From NCBI GenBank assembly GCA_963824935.1, contig CAWGRF010000014.1, positions 6,386 to 70,385 on the forward strand: a stretch of DNA of 64,000 nucleotides, written 5' to 3'. The stretch is from JACCZX01 sp963824935. GTDB taxonomy: Bacteria > Pseudomonadota > Gammaproteobacteria > Burkholderiales > Burkholderiaceae_F. Positions within the stretch are counted from its first letter, which is position 1; the number at the start of each line of letters is the position of its first letter. Shown piece after piece: positions 8,133 through 16,378 of this stretch. A program made the position numbers and the translations under genes. The notes beneath the pieces were generated by a model. It had not been told where the DNA came from, did no database searches, and saw only the letters and a program-made list of their open reading frames with translations.

Positions 8133-9133
8133 CGATCGTCTCGTTGCAGCGCCTGCAGGCGCTCGCCGAGCGCGCGCTCGAGCTTGCAGGCGCGGATCAC
8201 GCGATGGCCATCGCCACTGCACGCGCGCTGGTAGCGGCCGACGCGCAAGGTCTGACCTCGCACGGTGTCGCACGGGTTGCGCAATATGCGGCGCATCTGA
8301 AAAATGGTCGGGCGAATGGACGAGCCGTTGCTCGTATCGTGCGCGAGAAGCCTGCTGCATGCCTGATCGACGCGGAAAATGGACTGGCGTTTCCGGCGTG
8401 TGCGCTGGCGGTACAGGAGGCTGTCGCGCGAGCGCGCTCGCTCGGCATCGGCCTGGCAGCGGTTACCAATAGCCACCACTTCGGCGTTGCGGCGGATCAC
8501 CTGGCGAAGGCCGCCGAGCACGCGATGGTCGGCGTTGCGTTCAGCAATTCTCCAGCTGCGATGCCCGCGTGGGGCGGGAAGCGCGCGTTGTTCGGCACCA
8601 ATCCGATCGCAGCTGTCTTCCCACGCACCAGCGCGACGCCACTCTCGATCGATCTATCGCTATCGGAAGTTGCGCGCGGCAAGGTGATGGTCGCGGCCCA
8701 ACAGGGCAAACCGATTCCGCAAGGATGGGCACTCGACCGTCACGGCCGGCCGACGACGGACGCGAAAGCAGCGCTCGACGGCATGATGCTGCCGGCCGGT
8801 GGCGTCAAGGGCGCGATGCTCGCGCTGATCGTCGAGCTGCTGTGCACTGCGCTCACCGGCGCCCATTTTGGATTCGAGGCCGATTCGTTCTTTGTTGATG
8901 AAGGCAACCAGCCGCGGCTCGGGCAGGCGTTCCTGGTGATCGATCCCGCCGCGCTCGCGGGTGCTGATGTCTATTACTCAAGAGTCGAAGCGCTGATCGA
9001 GGCGATGAGTGCCGATCCTGACGTGAGATTGCCCGGCGAGCGAAGAATGCAACTGGCGCACAAGGCCGCTCGCGATGGCGTCGAAATACCAGACGCGTTG
9101 CTCGTGCGTCTGCAGGAGCTCGCCGGCACATAG
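8129..9133 (+). CDS. comC: ComC-like (R)-sulfolactate dehydrogenase (Ldh/MDH type 2 family)
   Basis: A 334-aa member of the NAD(P)-dependent malate/L-lactate dehydrogenase family (YlbC, YiaK, ComC), which has a non-Rossmann fold. Family marks are the TSHGVARV motif near residue 43, NSHHFGVAADH near 115, WGGKRALFGTNPIA near 149 and GGVKGAMLA near 225. The start at 8129 overlaps the SlcC-like stop (ATGA); a longer frame from 8012 lies inside that gene and is not used. Together the two dehydrogenases would interconvert the sulfolactate enantiomers through sulfopyruvate. It closes the operon: 280 nt follow before urtA. A ureidoglycolate or other hydroxyacid substrate cannot be excluded. Confidence 0.6.
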   Translation: MTIVSLQRLQALAERALELAGADHAMAIATARALVAADAQGLTSHGVARVAQYAAHLKNGRANGRAVARIVREKPAACLIDAENGLAFPACALAVQEAVARARSLGIGLAAVTNSHHFGVAADHLAKAAEHAMVGVAFSNSPAAMPAWGGKRALFGTNPIAAVFPRTSATPLSIDLSLSEVARGKVMVAAQQGKPIPQGWALDRHGRPTTDAKAALDGMMLPAGGVKGAMLALIVELLCTALTGAHFGFEADSFFVDEGNQPRLGQAFLVIDPAALAGADVYYSRVEALIEAMSADPDVRLPGERRMQLAHKAARDGVEIPDALLVRLQELAGT

Positions 9134-9335
9134 AAGGTGGCCTGACCGCGAGTTGCAAGCCCAGAATCGCGCTCGGTCCGAGAATTCAAACCGCCGACAG
9201 CGGGACACTTGCGATCGTCCGATCTCGCCACCACTCGGTGCGCCGCGCGCTCGATTTCGGTGCGCGCTGCTTTCGGCTGCACCACGGCAGGGCCGACCGA
9301 TGCTGCTGATCCCAATCTTTTCAATCACTTCGCTA

Positions 9336-9353
9336 TTGGCATAGGTCTTGCGA
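9336..9353 (+). promoter_or_regulatory. Sigma-54-type promoter for the urt operon
   Basis: TTGGCATAGGTCTTGC at 9336-9351 fits the -24/-12 sigma-54 pattern: GG at 9338-9339 and GC at 9350-9351 are separated by exactly 10 bases, within TGGCA and TTGC boxes. The urtA ATG is about 60 nt downstream. Sigma-54/NtrC control of urea uptake under nitrogen limitation is known in other proteobacteria. An imperfect CACC..GGTG dyad near 9230-9240 and a TGCACCA half-site at 9278-9284 could be NtrC contacts. The rest of 9134-9335 has no gene I can recognise. Confidence 0.55.
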
Positions 9354-9413
9354 AGCGCCTTGGCGAAGCGACCGCGTCGGCGTGTCGTTCGCAACCAACC
9401 GGGGGAAGTAAGC

Positions 9414-10697
9414 ATGCTGAAACGAAGATCGGTGATGAAGGCGCTCGCCGCGAGCGTAGCGCTGGCTCTAGGCGCCTCAACGCAGACCGCGCTGGCACAG
9501 CAGAAGACAGTGAAAGTGGGCGTGCTGCATTCGCTGTCCGGAACAATGGCCATCTCTGAAACAGTGCTGAAGGACGTCGCGCTCATGGCGTTCGACGAGA
9601 TCAACGCCAAGGGCGGCGTGATGGGCATGAAGATCGAGCCCGTGGTCGTCGACCCCGCCTCCAACTGGCCGCTGTTCGCAGAAAAGGCGCGCCAACTGAT
9701 TACCCAGGACAAAGTCGCGGCCGTGTTCGGTTGCTGGACTTCGGTGTCGCGCAAGTCGGTGCTGCCGGTGTTCGAGGAGCTGAACAGCCTGCTCTTCTAT
9801 CCGGTTCAATACGAGGGCGAAGAGCTGTCGAAGAATGTGTTCTACACCGGCGCCGCGCCCAACCAGCAGGCGATTCCGGCGGTCGAGTACTTGATGAGCA
9901 AGGAAGGCGGCGGCGCCAAGCGTTGGGTGTTGCTCGGTACCGATTATGTCTATCCGCGCACGACCAACAAGATCCTGCGCGCCTTCCTGAAATCGAAAGG
10001 TGTCGCGGACAAAGATATCGACGAGAAGTACACGCCGTTTGGCCACAGCGACTACCAGACGATCGTCGCGGATATCAAGAAGTTTGCGGCCGGCGGCAAG
10101 ACCGCGGTTGTCTCGACGATCAACGGCGACTCGAACGTGCCGTTCTACAAGGAGCTGGGCAACCAGGGCCTGAAGGCGACGGACGTGCCGGTCGTGGCGT
10201 TCTCGGTCGGCGAAGAGGAGCTGCGCGGAGTCGACACCAAGCCGCTCGTCGGCCATCTTGCGGCGTGGAACTACTTCATGTCGATCAAGGCGCCGGCCAA
10301 CGACGATTTCAAGACGAAGTGGGCGAGTTACGCGAAGTCCAAGAAGCTGCCGGGCGCTGACAAACCGCTGACCAACGATCCGATGGAAGCCACCTACATC
10401 GGCATCTATATGTGGAAGCAGGCGGTGGAAAAGGCCAAGACATTTGACACCGACAAGGTAATCGCCGCGATGGCTGGCCAGACGTTCACCGCACCCTCCG
10501 GCATCGTGTCGAAGATGGACGAGAAAAATCACCATCTGCACAAGGCCGTGTTCATCGGCGAAGTGAAAGGAGACGGTCAATTCAACGTCGTGTGGAAGAC
10601 CAAAGGGCCGGTGCGAGCACAACCCTGGAGTCCGTACATCCCGGGCAACGACAAGAAACCGGATGTGCCCGACGGCAAGACGATCATCACGAAGTAA
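9414..10697 (+). CDS. urtA: Urea ABC transporter substrate-binding protein
   Basis: A 427-aa periplasmic binding protein of the branched-chain amino-acid/urea type. It has a signal peptide (RRSVMKALAASVALALGAS, cleavage near AQQK) and the UrtA features VKVGVLHSLSGTMAISE, AVFGCWTSVSRK and LFYPVQYEGEE. The ATG at 9414 follows a GGGGGAAG ribosome site at 9401-9408; a longer upstream frame has no such support. It is the first gene of urtABCDE and is separated from urtB by an intrinsic terminator, so it is probably expressed well above the membrane genes. It delivers urea to UrtBC for hydrolysis by the urease encoded downstream. Confidence 0.95.
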   Translation: MLKRRSVMKALAASVALALGASTQTALAQQKTVKVGVLHSLSGTMAISETVLKDVALMAFDEINAKGGVMGMKIEPVVVDPASNWPLFAEKARQLITQDKVAAVFGCWTSVSRKSVLPVFEELNSLLFYPVQYEGEELSKNVFYTGAAPNQQAIPAVEYLMSKEGGGAKRWVLLGTDYVYPRTTNKILRAFLKSKGVADKDIDEKYTPFGHSDYQTIVADIKKFAAGGKTAVVSTINGDSNVPFYKELGNQGLKATDVPVVAFSVGEEELRGVDTKPLVGHLAAWNYFMSIKAPANDDFKTKWASYAKSKKLPGADKPLTNDPMEATYIGIYMWKQAVEKAKTFDTDKVIAAMAGQTFTAPSGIVSKMDEKNHHLHKAVFIGEVKGDGQFNVVWKTKGPVRAQPWSPYIPGNDKKPDVPDGKTIITK

Positions 10698-10716
10698 CAC
10701 TCCACACCTCGAGATA

Positions 10717-10739
10717 GGGCCGCGGACGCGGCCCTTTTT
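10717..10739 (+). terminator. Intrinsic terminator/attenuator between urtA and urtB
   Basis: GGGCCGCG (10717-10724) pairs perfectly with CGCGGCCC (10727-10734), practically a 7-bp stem with a GGAC tetraloop, followed at once by five T. It ends 2 nt before the urtB start. Partial termination here would give excess UrtA binding protein over the permease and ATPases, a common arrangement in ABC operons. Confidence 0.75.
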
Positions 10740-10741
10740 CC

Positions 10742-12307
10742 ATGAGAGCACTGATCACAGCGATCGCTTTTCTGATGTCCGCCGGCGTGTTCGCGCAGGA
10801 CGCGGGCACGATCGAGAAGCTCGCGTTCGGCGAGAGCGACGAGCAGGTCGAAGCGATCGCGCAGCTGGTGGCTTCTGGCAACGAGAAGGCGGTGGCGATC
10901 CTGCAGGCGCTCGCCGACGGAGAGTTGTTCACCGCGGGCAAGCGCGTGCTAATCATCAGGGGCGAGTCGGGAATCGACGCGATTAGCGGCGATAACCTCG
11001 CGCAAATTCCGGATGTCAAGGAAGAGATCACCGTAAACAATCGCCTGCGTCGCGAACTCGCGGGCGCGCTGGCGGCGCTGCGGCTCGTGTCGCCGGACCG
11101 GAACGCGCGCTTCGCCGCAGCGAAAGAGCTGGCCGGCAACGCCGACGCCGCGATGCTGCCGCTGGTAAAGAAGGCGCTCGTCACCGAGGGCGACGCGGAA
11201 ACGAGGTCCTTGCTCGAGCAGATCGCAGCGACGCTCGAGCTCGGCGCCGAAGACCGCGACACGCGCCTCGCAGCGGTGAAGAAGCTCGCCGGCTCGAGCA
11301 ATCCGACCACGAAGACGCTGCTGCTGTCGTTCCTCGACGCCGAGCAGGACGACGCGCTGCGACTCGAAGCGCAGCGCAGCCTGCGCGAGATCGAAGCGAG
11401 GCTTGCATGGGGTGAGCGCCTGGGCATTGCGTTCACAAGCGTCAGCCTCGGCTCGATCCTGCTGCTCGCCGCACTCGGCCTCGCGATCACCTACGGTCTG
11501 ATGGGCGTGATCAACATGGCGCATGGCGAGCTGATCATGATCGGCGCGTACGCGACGTACGTCGTGCAGGGACTGTTCCGCAACACTGCGTTCTTCGACG
11601 CGTACCTGCTCGTCGCGATTCCGATCGCGTTTGCGGTGTCGGCGCTGGTCGGAATCGTGATGGAGCGCACGGTGATTCGCTGGCTGTACGGGCGTCCGCT
11701 CGAAACGCTACTCGCGACGTGGGGCATTAGCCTGATCCTGATCCAGGCGGTGCGCACGATCTTCGGTGCGCAGAACGTGCAGGTCGAGAACCCGGCGTTC
11801 ATGTCGGGCGGCTTCGAAGTAATGACCGGTGTCGTGCTGCCGTGGAGCCGCATCGTGATCATCGGCTTCGCGGCGTTCGTGCTGGTGCTGATTCACTTCC
11901 TACTGAATCGCACACGGCTCGGGCTGTTCATGCGAGGGGTGACGCAGAACCGCGCGATGGCATCGTGCGTCGGTGTGCCGACGGCGCGCGTCGATATGTG
12001 GGCATTCGGCCTCGGCTCAGGCATCGCCGGATTGGCGGGCTGCGCGCTTTCGCAGATCGGCAACGTCGGCCCCGATCTCGGCCAGGCCTACATCGTCGAT
12101 TCGTTCATGGTCGTCGTGCTCGGCGGTGTCGGCCAGCTCGCCGGCACCGTCTACGCCGCGCTCGGACTCGGCTTCGCCAACAAACTGCTGGAGGCGTGGC
12201 AGGGCGCGGTGCTGGCGAAGATCGCAGTGCTGATCTTCATCATCGTGTTCATCCAGAAACGCCCGCAGGGCATGTTTGCGCTGAAGGGGCGAGCGGTGGA
12301 AGCGTGA
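10742..12307 (+). CDS. urtB: Urea ABC transporter permease UrtB
   Basis: A 521-aa inner-membrane permease. Residues 1-20 look like a signal peptide. About residues 25-215 form a periplasmic, helical, Ala/Leu-rich region with HEAT-like repeats, as is usual for UrtB. The LivH-type membrane domain follows from about 235 (YGLMGVINMAHGELIMIGAY is the family hallmark). The ATG at 10742 lies right after the terminator stem, so ribosome access may depend on that structure. The stop overlaps the urtC GTG start (GTGA at 12304-12307). Confidence 0.93.
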   Translation: MRALITAIAFLMSAGVFAQDAGTIEKLAFGESDEQVEAIAQLVASGNEKAVAILQALADGELFTAGKRVLIIRGESGIDAISGDNLAQIPDVKEEITVNNRLRRELAGALAALRLVSPDRNARFAAAKELAGNADAAMLPLVKKALVTEGDAETRSLLEQIAATLELGAEDRDTRLAAVKKLAGSSNPTTKTLLLSFLDAEQDDALRLEAQRSLREIEARLAWGERLGIAFTSVSLGSILLLAALGLAITYGLMGVINMAHGELIMIGAYATYVVQGLFRNTAFFDAYLLVAIPIAFAVSALVGIVMERTVIRWLYGRPLETLLATWGISLILIQAVRTIFGAQNVQVENPAFMSGGFEVMTGVVLPWSRIVIIGFAAFVLVLIHFLLNRTRLGLFMRGVTQNRAMASCVGVPTARVDMWAFGLGSGIAGLAGCALSQIGNVGPDLGQAYIVDSFMVVVLGGVGQLAGTVYAALGLGFANKLLEAWQGAVLAKIAVLIFIIVFIQKRPQGMFALKGRAVEA

Positions 12308-13398
12308 TTGTCGAGCGCCTGAACCATCGTCTCTATGGCGTCCGGGGCTGGACGATTCTCGCAGCGTTCGCCGCGGTGATCTTCGTCGTGTTTCCGGTGT
12401 TCAATCTGGTCGTCGCACCCGACAGCCCGTTTCACATCTCGACCTACTGGGTCACATTGCTCGGCAAGATCATGTGCTTTGCGATCGTCGCCGTGGCGAT
12501 GGATCTGATCTGGGGCTACGCCGGCATTCTCTCGCTCGGCCACGGTTTGTTTTTCGCGCTCGGCGGCTACGCGTTCGGCATGTACCTGATGCGACAGATC
12601 GGATCCGACGGCCAGTACCGGCAGCCGATGCCCGATTTCATGGTGTTCCTCGACTGGAAGGAGTTTCCGTGGCAGTGGTGGAACTCGGATTCGTTCCTGT
12701 GGTGCGCACTGCTGGTCGTGGTGGTGCCGGGGCTGCTCGCGTACGTGTTCGGGTTTTTCGCGTTCCGCTCGCGCGTCAAGGGCGTCTACTTTTCGATCAT
12801 CACGCAGGCGCTGACGTTCGCCGCGATGCTGCTGTTCTTTCGTAACGCCACCGGCTTCGGCGGCAACAACGGCTTCACCGACTTCCGCCGCATCCTCGAT
12901 ATTCCGATCGCAACGCCGCAAACGCGAATGGCGCTCTTTGCGATCACCGGTGCGGCGCTGATCGGCACGCTGCTTCTTGCGCGCTGGCTGGTGACCTCGA
13001 AGTTCGGCCGCGTGCTGGCTGCGATACGCGATGCAGAAACGCGCGTGATGTTTTGCGGCTACGACACGCTGCACTACAAGTTGTTCGTGTGGACGCTTTC
13101 GGCCGTGCTGTGTGGCATCGCGGGCGCGTTGTACGTGCCGCAGGTCGGCATCATCAATCCAAGCGAGATGTCGCCGGCGAATTCGATCGAGATCGCGATC
13201 TGGGTCGCGGTTGGCGGCCGCGGTACTCTGGCCGGCGCGGCACTCGGCGCAGGGCTCGTCAACGGCGCGAAGAGTTTCTTCACACAGGCGTTCCCCGAGT
13301 ACTGGCTTTTCTTTCTCGGCCTGCTTTTCATCTTGGTGACGCTGTTTCTTCCGCAAGGCGTGCTGGGGCTCATCAACAAGCGGAAGGCTGGAGGATGA
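12304..13398 (+). CDS. urtC: Urea ABC transporter permease UrtC
   Basis: A 364-aa LivM-type permease with about nine membrane segments. It has MDLIWGYAGILSLGHG near residue 60, the LivM signature GFGGNNGFTDF near 185, and VGGRGTLAGAALGAG near 303. GTG 12304 is chosen because it overlaps the urtB stop and starts the conserved region; the frame is open much further upstream but that part is antisense-like shadow. It pairs with UrtB to form the urea channel. The stop overlaps the urtD ATG (ATGA at 13395-13398). Confidence 0.93.
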   Translation: MIVERLNHRLYGVRGWTILAAFAAVIFVVFPVFNLVVAPDSPFHISTYWVTLLGKIMCFAIVAVAMDLIWGYAGILSLGHGLFFALGGYAFGMYLMRQIGSDGQYRQPMPDFMVFLDWKEFPWQWWNSDSFLWCALLVVVVPGLLAYVFGFFAFRSRVKGVYFSIITQALTFAAMLLFFRNATGFGGNNGFTDFRRILDIPIATPQTRMALFAITGAALIGTLLLARWLVTSKFGRVLAAIRDAETRVMFCGYDTLHYKLFVWTLSAVLCGIAGALYVPQVGIINPSEMSPANSIEIAIWVAVGGRGTLAGAALGAGLVNGAKSFFTQAFPEYWLFFLGLLFILVTLFLPQGVLGLINKRKAGG

Positions 13399-14223
13399 GC
13401 AGCCTGGCGATGCATCCGGCGGCGCGGGAAGGCAGCACGATCTCGGATCTCGGCCGCGTCGCGACCGAGGGCTTGGACATCACGCACGGCGTCGTCCTCT
13501 ATCTCGAGGGCATCACGGTGAGCTTCGACGGCTTCCGTGCGCTGAACAATCTGTCTCTGTCTATCGATGCGGGTGAGCTGCGCTGCGTAATCGGACCGAA
13601 CGGTGCGGGAAAGACAACGATGATGGACGTCATAACCGGCAACACGCGCCCTGACACCGGCAGTGTGTTCTTCGGCCAGACGATCGACCTCACCAAACTG
13701 TCCGAAGCGCAGATCGCGCACGCAGGCATCGGGCGCAAGTTTCAGAAGCCGACGATCTTCGAGCGCCACACGGTGTTCGAAAATCTCGAGCTGTCGATGA
13801 AGGCGGACAAGCGCGTGCGCAGGACGCTATTCGCGAAGCTTTCTGCCGAGCAACGCGACCGCATCGAAGAAATGTTGAAGCTGATCCGGCTCGACGACTG
13901 CATTTATCGGATCGCCGGCCTGCTCTCTCACGGGCAAAAGCAGTGGCTCGAGATCGGCATGCTGCTGATGCAGGAGCCGCAGGCTGCTGCTGCTCGACGA
14001 GCCGGTGGCCGGCATGAGCGACGAAGAGACCGAGCGCACCGCCGAGCTTTTCGTCTCGCTCGCCGGCAAGCATTCGCTGGTCGTGGTCGAGCACGACATG
14101 GCGTTCGTCAGCAAGATTGCACGCAAGGTCACCGTGCTACACGAGGGCAGCGTACTCGCGGAAGGACCGATGCAGCAGGTGCAGAATGATCCGAAAGTGA
14201 TCGAGGTGTATCTAGGCCGATAA
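13395..14223 (+). CDS. urtD: Urea ABC transporter ATP-binding protein UrtD (frame broken)
   Basis: An ABC ATPase of the LivG type, about 276 aa if repaired. Walker A is GPNGAGKTT near residue 71 and the Q-loop region is GRKFQKPTIFE. The signature is LSHGQKQWLEIG. Walker B (LLLLDEPVAGM) and the switch His (VVEHDMAF) lie in a +1 frame. One extra base near 13980-13983, where the sequence reads ccgcaggctg, turns the expected Leu run into Ala and opens the wrong frame to 14189. All ATPase motifs are otherwise present and the downstream part ends cleanly at 14223. A single-base assembly error is the simplest reading, since the operon is otherwise intact. Confidence 0.9.
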
Positions 14224-14241
14224 GTCACTCGACAATCCAGC

Positions 14242-14934
14242 ATGCTCGCAGTCTCCAACCTTAACCAGTATTACGGCGGCAGCCACATCCTGCGCAACGT
14301 TTCGTTCGACGCGCCGGCGGGCAAGGTCACCGCGCTGCTTGGTCGCAACGGCGTCGGCAAGTCCACGCTGCTCAGGACCTTGATGGGGCTGGTGCCGGCG
14401 AAGAGCGGGCACGTCGTGTTTCAGCAGAAGGACATCACCAACGTCAAGCCGTACGAGCGGGTGCGCGTCGGAATGGGCTATGTACCGCAGGGCAGGGAAA
14501 TCTTTCCGCGACTTACCGTCGAAGAGAATCTGCAGATGGGACTCGCCACTCGCCCGCGCGGCGCGCACATTCCAGAGCGCATCTTCGACATGTTCCCGGT
14601 CTTGCGCAGCATGCTGCGACGGCGCGGTGGCGATTTGTCCGGTGGCCAGCAGCAGCAACTCGCGATCGGCCGCGCGCTTGCGGTGGGACCGCGCTTGCTG
14701 ATTCTCGACGAGCCGACTGAGGGCATTCAGCCTTCGATCATCAAGGACATCGAGCGCGCGATCCGTGTGTTGGCCGAAAGCGGCGAGATGGCGATCCTGC
14801 TGGTCGAGCAGTACTACGATTTCGCACGGTCGCTCGCGGATCAGTATCTTGTGATGGAGCGCGGCGAAATCGTCGCGCGTGGTGCGGGCGCCGACATGGA
14901 TCGGGACGACGTGCGGCGGCTGCTCGCGGTATGA
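14242..14934 (+). CDS. urtE: Urea ABC transporter ATP-binding protein UrtE
   Basis: A 230-aa LivF-type ABC ATPase with Walker A GRNGVGKST (about residue 34), signature LSGGQQQQLAIGRAL (about 133), Walker B LLILDEPTEGI (about 151) and switch region VEQYYDFA. The NQYYGGSHIL start is typical of UrtE rather than LivF. It begins 18 nt after the urtD stop, and ureD follows 14 nt after its own stop, tying import and hydrolysis of urea into one transcription unit. Confidence 0.94.
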   Translation: MLAVSNLNQYYGGSHILRNVSFDAPAGKVTALLGRNGVGKSTLLRTLMGLVPAKSGHVVFQQKDITNVKPYERVRVGMGYVPQGREIFPRLTVEENLQMGLATRPRGAHIPERIFDMFPVLRSMLRRRGGDLSGGQQQQLAIGRALAVGPRLLILDEPTEGIQPSIIKDIERAIRVLAESGEMAILLVEQYYDFARSLADQYLVMERGEIVARGAGADMDRDDVRRLLAV

Positions 14935-14948
14935 CGGTTAGAACCTAG

Positions 14949-15770
14949 ATGCGTGTCGCCGAACCGATCTGCGCCCCCTGGAAAGCCGACCTGTCGCTCG
15001 GGTTTCGCTATGAAGACACGCGAACGGTTCTTGCGGAGAAGCGTTTCGATGGACCCCTAGTCGTGCAGAAGCCGTTGTATCCCGAAGGTGGTGCGCTCTG
15101 CCATGCGATCCTCGTGCATCCGCCGGGCGGCATCGTCGGCGGCGACCAGTTGTCTCTGCGCGTAAGCACAGAGCCCAGAGCGTCAGTGCTGTTGACGACG
15201 CCGGGCGCGAGCAAGTGGTATCGCTCCGCAGGTTCCTATGCGAGCCAGAAGCTTCGCTTCAACGTGGACGGCAGCATGGAATGGTTGCCGCAGGAAACGA
15301 TCGTATTCGACGGCGCGCTCACGGACATGGAATGCGAAGTGAATCTCGGCACCGACGCGACCTACATCGGATGGGAAGTCTTGTGTCTCGGCCGCGCGGG
15401 TTCGGGAGAGCGCTTCACGAAGGGCCGCATCGAATTGAGAAACAAAGTTTCCAGAAACGGCAGACCGTTGTGGCGCGAACGCGGCGCAATCGAAGCGGGT
15501 GGCCGCTTGATGCACTCTCCCGCAGGTCTGAACGGGAAATCGGTGTGCGCCACATTGATCGCCGCTGCGCCGCAGATCAACTCCAGCGTAGTTTCTGCGT
15601 GCCGTGAAGTCGAAGGTGTGTCGGTGACCTTGTTGCCACAGCTGCTCATCGCGCGGCACCTCGGTGACTCGAGCGAATCGGCAAAGCAACGCTTGATCGA
15701 GCTCTGGCAGATTCTTCGCCCTGCGATTCATGGCCGCGTGGCGCAACCGCCGAGAATCTGGAGAACTTGA
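14949..15770 (+). CDS. ureD: Urease accessory protein UreD
   Basis: A 273-aa urease maturation protein. UreD binds the apo-urease and recruits UreF and UreG for nickel insertion. Seen here: LPEG-type region YPEGGALCHAILVHPPGGIVGGD near residue 40, LLTTPGASKWYRS near 80, and WLPQETIVFDGA near 112, all characteristic. It starts 14 nt after urtE and its stop directly abuts the ureA ATG at 15771. Confidence 0.93.
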   Translation: MRVAEPICAPWKADLSLGFRYEDTRTVLAEKRFDGPLVVQKPLYPEGGALCHAILVHPPGGIVGGDQLSLRVSTEPRASVLLTTPGASKWYRSAGSYASQKLRFNVDGSMEWLPQETIVFDGALTDMECEVNLGTDATYIGWEVLCLGRAGSGERFTKGRIELRNKVSRNGRPLWRERGAIEAGGRLMHSPAGLNGKSVCATLIAAAPQINSSVVSACREVEGVSVTLLPQLLIARHLGDSSESAKQRLIELWQILRPAIHGRVAQPPRIWRT

Positions 15771-16073
15771 ATGCAGCTGACTCCAAGAGAAAAGGACAAG
15801 CTGCTGATCTTCACCGCAGCGCTATTGGCAGAGCGTCGCAAAGGTCGCGGACTCAAGCTGAACTATCCCGAAGCGGTCGCATTCATCAGCGCCGCGATCA
15901 TGGAAGGCGCGCGTGACGGCAAATCGGTTGCCGATTTGATGGGTGTCGGCGCGACGCTCTTGAAGCGCAGCGAAGTGATGGAAGGCGTGCCGGAGATGAT
16001 CCCCGAAATCCAGGTCGAGGCGACATTTCCCGACGGCACGAAGCTCGTCACCGTGCATAACCCAATCCCATGA
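15771..16073 (+). CDS. ureA: Urease gamma subunit
   Basis: This 100-aa protein matches UreA throughout: LTPREKDKLLIFTAALLAERR at the start is split here as a hallmark, then LNYPEAVAFISAAIMEGARDG and a VTVHNPIP end. The length is standard. It forms the (UreABC)3 urease with the next two genes. Its stop overlaps the ureB start at 16070. Confidence 0.96.
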   Translation: MQLTPREKDKLLIFTAALLAERRKGRGLKLNYPEAVAFISAAIMEGARDGKSVADLMGVGATLLKRSEVMEGVPEMIPEIQVEATFPDGTKLVTVHNPIP

Positions 16074-16378
16074 TCCCGGGCGAAATCGAATCCGTGCCGG
16101 GAGAGATCGTTCTGAACGAAGGACGAAAAACTGTCGTCGTTCAAGTGACGAACTTCGGTGACCGCCCGATTCAGGTGGGCTCGCACTACCACTTCTTCGA
16201 AACAAACGACGCACTGAAGTTCGACCGCAGCAAGACCTACGGCTTCCGTCTAAACATCGCTGCCGGCACTGCGGTGCGCTTCGAGCCGGGTCAAGCTCGC
16301 ACGGTCGAGCTGGTCGTGCTCGCGGGGGACCGAAAAGTCTTCGGCTTTAACGCGAAGGTGATGGGCAAGCTCAAATGA
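16070..16378 (+). CDS. ureB: Urease beta subunit
   Basis: A 102-aa UreB. It has PGEIESVPGEIVLNEGR at the start, GSHYHFFETND near residue 43 and GTAVRFEPGQ near 71, all family hallmarks. It overlaps ureA by 4 nt (ATGA) and ureC by 4 nt (ATGA at 16375). Confidence 0.96.
   Translation: MIPGEIESVPGEIVLNEGRKTVVVQVTNFGDRPIQVGSHYHFFETNDALKFDRSKTYGFRLNIAAGTAVRFEPGQARTVELVVLAGDRKVFGFNAKVMGKLK

Noticed and set aside
9477..10751. 424-codon open frame antisense to urtA
   Set aside because: No ribosome site, Arg/His-rich low-complexity content, complete overlap with urtA.
12151..13356. 401-codon open frame antisense to urtC
   Set aside because: Arg/His/Glu-rich translation with no family features, exactly opposite a well-conserved permease; a high-GC shadow.
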